A stretch of DNA of 64,000 bases from the NCBI GenBank assembly GCA_949751835.1, contig CATKHK010000025.1, positions 62,001-126,000 on the forward strand, written 5' to 3'. This document shows positions 57,695 to 64,000 of the stretch, piece after piece (position 1 is the stretch's first letter; each line of letters opens with the position of its first letter). The stretch is from Blepharisma japonicum (taxonomy: Eukaryota; Ciliophora; Heterotrichea; Heterotrichida; Blepharismidae). The position numbers and the translations under genes were made by a program. The notes below the pieces were generated by a model. That model was not told the DNA's origin, did not search any database, and saw nothing but the letters and a program-made list of their open reading frames with translations.

Positions 57695-58879
57695 TTACTC
57701 ATTATTAGTTTCCTGAGCTCTAGGCTGCTTTACTCTGTATTTTCCTTGCCTTCCTCCTGATTTTTCGTGTCTCCCTTGCTTATAAGAATTATATTGAGTT
57801 TTTGGTTTCACTTCTACAGGTGGTGGAGCACTTGAAAGGATTTTTTTGGTTTCCTCATCATTTCCCCAAGCTTTCGGCTTTTTTATTTTAATTTCTTCAG
57901 TTTTTTCTTCTACCTTGGGCTCTTCTTTTCTTGGTGATTTTTTGACGTATCTTTGAGGTCTTTCTTGGACTTCTTCTACTTTGTCTTCTGGCTTTTCTTG
58001 GCTTTCTACAGGATTTTCTATAATTTCTCCTTCTTCTGGCTCTTCTTGCTCATAATCTTCATAATTTTCTTCATACTTTTCTTCATATTCTTTCCTTTTT
58101 TCCTCTTCCTCTTGTTGTCTTTTTTTCTCAAATTCTAATTCTTTTGCCAAGGTATCAATAGGTTTGGCATTTCCAAAAGGATTTGATTTTGGCTTTGGTG
58201 GAGGAGGTGGCGGCAATTTTTCTTCCTCAACTTTGGGATGCTGCTCTGAGGATGGTGCAATTACAATTTTTCCTGAATTAATTATTTTTGGCCTTTCTTT
58301 AGGCTTTTCTTCTTTTCTCGGCTCATAATTGCTATTATTGTTGTATCTGCTTCTTTGTGGCTGCTGATATCTTCCTCTTCCATTATTTCTTCGTTCTCCT
58401 CTTCTTTCTCCTCTGTCTCCTCTATCTCCTCTTCCTCTGCCTCTTCTTCTGCTTCCATCTTGAGATCCATCATCTAAATAAATACTCAGGTCTCTGTTCC
58501 TTAACAAATCTCCATCCTTTTTCGCAATTTTCAAAGCTATTTCTTTATTTGGCATTTTTAAGGTTGCACTGCCTTTGAACTGATTTCTTTCATTTCTGTG
58601 CATTTCGATCGAAATTTCATCTATTTCTTCGTCAGTGAGACCAAAAAATTCATATAGTTCATTTTCATCTCTGAGATCATAAGAAATGTTAAAGAGCCTG
58701 AGAGTATAAGGAGGGTAAGCACTTTCGATTTTTGATGATAAAGATTTTATAGGTTGAGATGATGACAAAGTGACGGACTGTGACTGCTGAGGAGCTTCTT
58801 CGATTTTTGGAGGCTGCTCTTCTTCAGACAAATCCTCATCACTGTCATCTGCCCAATTCGACCTTTTCGGTCCTTCCAT
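57695..58879 (-). CDS. eIF4B/eIF4H-like RNA-binding translation factor
   Basis: 394 residues, single exon. The N terminus is acidic with RSNWADDSDED. An RRM-like domain spans about residues 57-140 (YTLRLFNISYDLRDENELYE; FKGSATLKMPNKEIALK). An Arg/Gly-rich region follows at about 143-190 (RRRGRGRGDRGDRGERR). Then comes SNPFGNAKPIDTLAKELE, which matches the SNPFG.A.P.DT motif of eIF4B proteins. The rest is Glu/Lys-rich low complexity. eIF4B stimulates the eIF4A helicase during cap-dependent initiation in other eukaryotes. It is convergent with the giant receptor gene, 251 bp away. Confidence 0.85.
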   Translation of the reverse strand: MEGPKRSNWADDSDEDLSEEEQPPKIEEAPQQSQSVTLSSSQPIKSLSSKIESAYPPYTLRLFNISYDLRDENELYEFFGLTDEEIDEISIEMHRNERNQFKGSATLKMPNKEIALKIAKKDGDLLRNRDLSIYLDDGSQDGSRRRGRGRGDRGDRGERRGERRNNGRGRYQQPQRSRYNNNSNYEPRKEEKPKERPKIINSGKIVIAPSSEQHPKVEEEKLPPPPPPKPKSNPFGNAKPIDTLAKELEFEKKRQQEEEEKRKEYEEKYEENYEDYEQEEPEEGEIIENPVESQEKPEDKVEEVQERPQRYVKKSPRKEEPKVEEKTEEIKIKKPKAWGNDEETKKILSSAPPPVEVKPKTQYNSYKQGRHEKSGGRQGKYRVKQPRAQETNNE

Positions 58880-59226
58880 TATAAAGGAAAATAATGGTAA
58901 AAATTATGCTCAAAGAGGAAAAGGTGAAGAAAAATCAATAAAAAATTAGACGAAAGAAATGAAATGCAAAGAAAATTATGGAAAATTGTTTAGTCGTGGA
59001 AGGAGATTTTTGGTAGATTAAAAGAGAAGTTACTGATTTATTAATTATCAGGGATGATTGAGAAAAATTAAAGCAGAATTTAAAGAGAAATTTATGTGCT
59101 TTGAAAGATTTTAATCAATTTTATTTTAAGATTGCAAACCCTTATAAAATTAGCATAAACTAGCAAAAATTAATTAATAAATTTAAATTTATTTTTTTAT
59201 CTGATTTCTTCCTAAATCTATTAAAT
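58880..59226. other. Intergenic, no gene seen
   Basis: 347 bp between two minus-strand genes: presumably the promoter of the eIF4B-like gene and the 3' end of the macro-domain gene. AT-rich, no motif recognised. Confidence 0.45.
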
Positions 59227-60210
59227 TTATCCTTTAAACATCCCATATGGAATGTTTTGTCCACAAATACATTTAATATATTGCCTCCCTTGATTTATAT
59301 TCAAAATACAGTCCCTGCAAGCTTGTCTACAATCACAAACTTTTTCTTGAACTAATTTATAACTTTTGCATACCTTACACAAGATATATAAATTAACCCC
59401 ATTAATAACGTCATCTGTAAATCTTGTATTATGTAGAGGACAGTTATATAAGCACTGCTGGAAAACACAAAAATTGCACACATCTCTACAGCATTTCACC
59501 ATTTGGCAAACATTCATATAATCCTCAGGATTTTCTATAAGATCGTTGCATACTTGGCAATATCCGATTTTTGGGCCAGATCCTTGTTCTTTTAATGTAC
59601 CATAATAAACAATGTCGTCAAAAGATCTATTATTTTCTAAAGCAGCGTCAAGAAACGTTAAGGCTTCATTTTCTGTATAAAGGCTGAACACTATTTTCTT
59701 TAAAGCGATTTTTGGATTTTTTAAAATATAATTTCCTGCATAAATAATAAACGAATCTATATGGCATCTTGCTGCATCTATAAGTGGAAAGCCAAAAATA
59801 CCACATGAAATGCCTGGAATGCCTATGCTTGTGAGCTCTAAATCATTTGCAGCTCTCATAGCTTCAAATACAGCACTTACTAGTTGGTCACGATCATAAT
59901 AGTCTGATTTTCCAGATTTTGGACCAACAGTATGCAAAATGCGCTTAAAATGGAGATTTCCTGCTGATGTAGCCGCTATTTTTCCTGGCCTTAAAAGGCC
60001 ATTTCTTCTTATAAATTCACGACATTCATTTTCGAGCTCAGGGCCACCTTGATTGCTAATTTGACCTGCAAGGCCTCCAGCATTCTCAAGATTTTCATTA
60101 GCCGCGTTTACTATTGCATCTGTGCGTAAATTCAGAATGCTTCCTTGCTTGATTTCTAATTCTATTCCATTTAAACTTGCTTGAAGTAGTAAAATAGGAG
60201 CCCTTTCCAT
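59227..60210 (-). CDS. Macro-domain protein with Cys-rich RING-like C terminus
   Basis: 327 residues. Residues about 12-190 form a macro domain: DAIVNAANENLENAGGLAG (the Asn and Gly-rich ADP-ribose loop), ILHTVGPK and IGIPGISCGIFGFPLIDAA (the second loop). Residues about 215-327 hold more than 18 Cys and a few His in pairs (YCQVCNDLIE, KCCRDVCNFCVFQQC, CKVCKSYK, CDCRQACRDC, KCICGQNIPYG), consistent with two or three zinc sites of RING or RBR-like type. Known macro domains bind or remove ADP-ribose. Fused to a RING-like module, this could link ADP-ribosylation to ubiquitin, which is inference. No Trp TGA occurs in this gene. Confidence 0.88.
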   Translation of the reverse strand: MERAPILLLQASLNGIELEIKQGSILNLRTDAIVNAANENLENAGGLAGQISNQGGPELENECREFIRRNGLLRPGKIAATSAGNLHFKRILHTVGPKSGKSDYYDRDQLVSAVFEAMRAANDLELTSIGIPGISCGIFGFPLIDAARCHIDSFIIYAGNYILKNPKIALKKIVFSLYTENEALTFLDAALENNRSFDDIVYYGTLKEQGSGPKIGYCQVCNDLIENPEDYMNVCQMVKCCRDVCNFCVFQQCLYNCPLHNTRFTDDVINGVNLYILCKVCKSYKLVQEKVCDCRQACRDCILNINQGRQYIKCICGQNIPYGMFKG

Positions 60211-60610
60211 TTAAATTTATAGAAAGCTTCTTAATTATACATGATATAGGAAATATGAAATAATAATTATAGCAAAACTTAATTAATAATTAAATAATCG
60301 TTATAAATAATATTTTCTGAAAAATCCTTTATATTTGTGTATATTCATTTAATTACGAGCCTATTTTGAATTAAAAATATCTGATTTTTTAATATAAATG
60401 ATTAATTATTAAAAACAGCGAAACTCCTATATTTACCTAATTCTCATATAGCTTCAAAATTTATAAAAATTAAAATGGAACTAAGAAAGCCTTAGTCTAA
60501 TCCCTTTTCGCTTGATTTTTTATTTCTACCCATGCCAGTCTTAATTGGTTGAAAATACACATAAATCCTTCATATCTCTTAATCGAGATGCCATATGACA
60601 TACATATATA
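60211..60610. other. Divergent intergenic region
   Basis: 400 bp between the macro-domain gene (minus) and the phosphatase gene (plus). Very AT-rich; no open frame or repeat recognised. Expected to hold both promoters. Confidence 0.45.
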
Positions 60611-61840
60611 ATGATATTACTGCTTTTATTGATTAGGCAAATCTTCGCCAACGATATCCCCGAGCAGGTCCATGTTGCGGTTGGTGCATATCCAGGCTTA
60701 ATCCAATTCACATGGAGCACACGTCTATCAACACCGACCTCAGCAGTTCGTATTGGACTCAGTCCTTCCTACCTGAAGTATTATTACGGCACATCAAATA
60801 CCTTCACCAACGGAACCAATACTTGGGTCATTCATACTGCAAATGCTACATTATACCCAGGGACAACTTATATGTACCAAGTAGGTTGCATTTTGACCAA
60901 TTTTAGCCAGATTTTTAACTTGACAGTTCCTCCGAGCACTGGATCATCCTCCACATACCTTATCTATGCTGACCTTGATATTGGCTTAGATGGAAATTTA
61001 TCGTGGACTGAGATAGGAAATAGGTGGCCTCAGCTAAATATTGACGCAGTTATTCATATGGGAGATATTGCATATGATCTCAGCACTGATTATGGGACCT
61101 GGGGAGATGCCTTTATGAATTCAATCCAGCCAGTAGCTAGTTCAGTACCATATATGGTGTGTGTCGGGAACCATGAAGGTGATGATAATTATGTAAACTA
61201 TTTGGCGAGGTTTGTGATGCCAAATAATGAGTTTTATTATACTTGGGCTAGTGGATATGTAAGATTCTTAGCAATTGATACAGAAACTATAGTCCAGCAA
61301 GCTTCAGATTTGACTGCGATGATCGGATACATTCAAAATGTCCTTAATAGAACTCAAGCTGATAAAGAAGCTTACCCATGGCTAATTGTTTATGGGCATA
61401 GACCTTTTTATTGTTCATCAACCCAGAAAAAGAAATCGTGCGGGTCTGAGTCTCGACTATTACAAAGTACTTTAGAAAATTTGTTTTATACATATAATGT
61501 AGATTTATATGTCAACGGGCATGTTCATAATTATGAGAGAACAACTCCAGTTTATCAAGAAAAAGTTATGGGAAGCGGAGGTTCTGGAAATATTTATATA
61601 GACCCTCTTGCAACAATATATGTGACAACTGGAGGAATAGGAGCTGATGGGAATAACTATGATGTCAATACTCAAGGTGCACCAAGCTGGCTCGCTGCAT
61701 CAGATGAAAATTTGTCTTATAGCATTTTCACAGCTTTTAACGCTACCCATTTGGTTTGGCAGCAATGGGAGACTGGAAAAAATAAAACTTCAGATGAGTT
61801 TTGGATTATTAAAGGCTCATCTGCCTTTGCTGAAAAATAA
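60611..61840 (+). CDS. Purple acid phosphatase-like metallophosphoesterase, secreted
   Basis: 409 residues. Signal peptide MILLLLLIRQIFA, then an N-terminal Fn3-like domain (about 18-115; GLIQFTWSTRLS, LYPGTTYMYQVG), then the metallophosphatase domain with GDIAYD, VGNHEG, VYGHRPFYCSS and VNGHVHNYERT in the expected order. Known purple acid phosphatases use these motifs for a two-metal Fe-Zn/Mn centre and hydrolyse phosphate esters at acid pH, usually in lysosomes or outside the cell. The first motif, normally GDxG, reads YADLD here: the metal Asp is present but both glycines are changed. Several N-glycosylation sequons. Confidence 0.93.
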   Translation: MILLLLLIRQIFANDIPEQVHVAVGAYPGLIQFTWSTRLSTPTSAVRIGLSPSYLKYYYGTSNTFTNGTNTWVIHTANATLYPGTTYMYQVGCILTNFSQIFNLTVPPSTGSSSTYLIYADLDIGLDGNLSWTEIGNRWPQLNIDAVIHMGDIAYDLSTDYGTWGDAFMNSIQPVASSVPYMVCVGNHEGDDNYVNYLARFVMPNNEFYYTWASGYVRFLAIDTETIVQQASDLTAMIGYIQNVLNRTQADKEAYPWLIVYGHRPFYCSSTQKKKSCGSESRLLQSTLENLFYTYNVDLYVNGHVHNYERTTPVYQEKVMGSGGSGNIYIDPLATIYVTTGGIGADGNNYDVNTQGAPSWLAASDENLSYSIFTAFNATHLVWQQWETGKNKTSDEFWIIKGSSAFAEK

Positions 61841-61954
61841 ATTTAAAGAATTATCAATTAATCCTTTATTACTGTTATTATTTACTTATTATTAATTATC
61901 AAAAAATTTTATGAATTTATTTATGATTTAAGAGACTTTTAAATAACAAAAATT

Positions 61955-62533
61955 TTATTTCCTAGCTTTTTTTCCTAGTTTCTTTTTATTAGATGCATGA
62001 GAATGATTCATTATTTCAAGCTCATCGTTCAAATATGACAGTTGCAAAGCATTAGCCATAAGCCCGGTTTTTAATAATTGAACTTCTTGTGATTTTAGCA
62101 TCCTTTCTGTCTCATTAAGCCTGTCAACTTCAGTTCTTCCTGATCTTTTTGTGGATAATTTCATAGAATCTCCAAACTGAAGGCTATCAATTGGTTCAGA
62201 TCTTATTGTGTGGGATTTTCATAAATCGTTGAGCCGGCCTAAAGGACTTTCAGTAATTTCTCTTTTTTCTGTTGTTTTGTGTGAATATTTAAGTCTTTCT
62301 TTGAGCTCTAAAATAGTAGTTTCTAGTGATTCTATTGTTTTTATCAAATTTCTATTTTGATCTTCAAGCTCATTTCTTTGTCTTTCTCACTGTAGAATAA
62401 TAAATTCCTTTTCGTTTTTATGAGTGATTTCTTGAGAATCTAGCATATTTTGTAAGACGTCAATTTCTTTCTTTAAAACAGAATTCTCTTCTTCATATAA
62501 TTTTACAATTTCTCTTAGTTCAGCTTCTGTCAT
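61955..62533 (-). CDS. Coiled-coil protein
   Basis: 192 residues, ATG 62533 to TAG/TAA side at 61955, with two TGA codons read as Trp (ILQWERQR, NDLWKSH). Residues 1-110 are strongly heptad-patterned (YEEENSVLKKEIDVLQNML; LIKTIESLETTILELKERL). A second helical block lies at 140-175 and the end is Lys-rich (KKKLGKKARK). Only 28 bp separate its start from the stop of the LRR gene upstream on the same strand. Function unknown. Confidence 0.75.
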
Positions 62534-62561
62534 AATAAAATTTTTTATTAAATTATAAACT

Positions 62562-63437
62562 TTATACAGAATATCTACAGTCCTTACTCACAAACTCTAC
62601 CATTAAGTCTTTGAACTTGCCTGTGATCATAAAAAAGTATTTAAAAGACAAATTTGTATTTTTCAAGCCAAGAAATTTTAGCTTGGGTCATGAGCCTATA
62701 GTGTTTACTAATAAAGCTCCGGCTTTTGGAGTAAAAAAATTGTTATTCAAGCTTAAATGACAGAGAGTTTGAGATTTTTTGATAGTATTCAAAATCTCAA
62801 TGAGCCCGATTTCACAAATATCATTATTGTCTAAAATCAATACTTCAAGATATTTTAAATTTATAATCCCTCGTGATAAATTTATTGCTCCAATATCGCC
62901 AAGATTTGTTTTGCTCATATCAATATACTTTATATTGACTGTATGCTGTAGTAGCCTTTCCATTTGGTTCCCTCCCTCTGATTCCAAGTTATTATGGCTG
63001 ATCGAAATTTTTTCTAGCTGGGTTAGCATCTCAAGTTTGCAATGCAACCTGTACAAATCTTTTGATGTTAAACCAACGTTGCTTAAATTAATTTCCTTTA
63101 GGTTACGAAAATACTCCAAAACTGCTAAGAGTTGGTATATATGATTTACATCTAAAGGAATGTAACTTAAATCCATTTCAATCACTTTTAGCTCTTCACA
63201 AGCAAAAATAGCTTCAAATAGATTTTTTAATTTGTTTGGCATGTGATGACGTGAATTTGCGTAAAAGTCAAGAAGGAGCTTCCTATTAGGTCCTGGGTTA
63301 TTGGGAGGTGCGGATAAATCAAATTCTGATATATACTTTTCATTGGTCGGTATTACGAGCGTAGTTATCATCGAAGACTTGCCTGATTTAGAGTAGCTAC
63401 TTGAATCCTTTTTGCTTTTCCCAGTGCACGCTCCCAT
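62562..63437 (-). CDS. Leucine-rich repeat protein, possibly N-myristoylated
   Basis: 291 residues, ATG 63437 to TAA 62562-62564. A TGA read as Trp at 62688-62690 (NTIGSWPKLKFLGLKN) extends the LRR region by 43 residues. The N terminus MGACTGKSKKDSSS fits a myristoylation/palmitoylation signal (Gly2, Cys4, basic cluster), suggesting membrane attachment. Residues about 75-265 contain about six RI-like LRRs (LKEINLSNVGLTSKDLYRL; LEVLILDNNDICEIGLIEI; LCHLSLNNNFFT). RI-type LRR proteins act as interaction scaffolds. Confidence 0.85.
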
Positions 63438-64000
63438 ACTTTGGGTTTATTTAATGTTATGCTATGCACCAAGAATGGATTTTAAAATAATTAATTTTTG
63501 TTGGAACAATACAACCCTTGGATGAGTCAAATTAATTTTTCACTTTAAACTTTAAAATTAAGCTTCTATAACCCTAAATAAGATTTAATTTCTAAAGATT
63601 TACTTAATTTTTATCAGGCTATGCTTGATTTTATTTATTAAGTTATTGCAATCATTGTTCTGGCTCACTACTAAAATGTAACAACTACATCTTTATATTT
63701 TTTATTAATGAATTTAAACGCCATCAGTAATCAAATTATTTGAAAAAAGCAGCATATCTGATATTCAATATGGAAAGCATTTTTTTTATAATTCGAAACA
63801 ATGCAAAAATGTGAAAAATTTCTAAGGAAAGTTTTATTCTTATTTTTAAGGACTAAGATAGATTTTGACTTTTTTATTTTTAGAAATAATTACTTGCTTC
63901 TTTCTTTTATTTTCATTTAATAATTTATTTGATCATTTTATTCTAGTCTTGCAAGAACAACAATGTTAAGTAAAATACGATTTGTTTGATTTTTTTTTTG
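63438..64000. other. Terminal stretch, no gene seen
   Basis: 563 bp to the right edge, very AT-rich with homopolymer runs. It presumably includes the promoter of the LRR gene. No open frame or telomere-like repeat recognised. Confidence 0.45.

Noticed and set aside
63938-64000. Telomere or chromosome end at the right edge
   Set aside because: Only a T-rich run; no repeated telomeric unit.

Overview
The window reads as macronuclear-style DNA of a heterotrich ciliate, most likely Blepharisma or a close relative. Three things support this. First, TGA is read as tryptophan throughout: it falls at conserved Trp positions in an Ariadne-type RBR ligase, in RCC1 repeats and in a Myb repeat, while TAA and TAG remain the stops. 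Second, introns are only 15-16 nt long (GT...AG). Third, genes are AT-rich and densely packed on both strands. With the standard code nearly every gene breaks into false short ORFs, so the models below are re-joined across TGA and across the tiny introns. Frame continuity was followed codon by codon across the joins; no expression data were available.

Layout. 1-1445: 3' part of a multi-pass membrane protein gene. 1.5-9.2 kb: a hypothetical gene, a Ser/Thr kinase and a 1444-residue IQ-motif protein. 9.9-24.8 kb: compact gene block with a pair of F-box-like paralogues, several coiled-coil proteins, an Ariadne RBR E3 ligase, a PX-BAR sorting nexin and hypothetical proteins. 24.8-31.2 kb: a gene-poor graveyard holding a palindrome with ribulose-phosphate 3-epimerase-like remnants, a LINE with a complete 926-codon EN-RT ORF, target-site duplication and A-rich tail, the PHD-finger remnant it landed in, and a second epimerase-like remnant. 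31.2-38.9 kb: Myb factor, C2H2 zinc finger, RCC1 protein and coiled-coil or hypothetical genes. 39.0-57.4 kb: two giant polycystin-1-like (REJ/GPS/multi-TM) surface proteins in tandem, one with a malectin-like N terminus (1553 aa) and one with about 2500 residues of Cys-rich repeats (4048 aa), separated by a decayed-looking locus. 57.7-63.4 kb: eIF4B-like factor, macro-domain/Cys-rich fusion, purple acid phosphatase, coiled-coil protein and LRR protein.

The genes form no operon. The best candidates for something new are the paired giant REJ/GPS receptors, whose larger member carries six near-identical 585-bp repeats, and the apparently intact LINE written in the host's altered code. All functional calls rest on motifs read by eye. 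Intergenic spacing is often tiny (2 nt between convergent stops; 20 nt between divergent starts).
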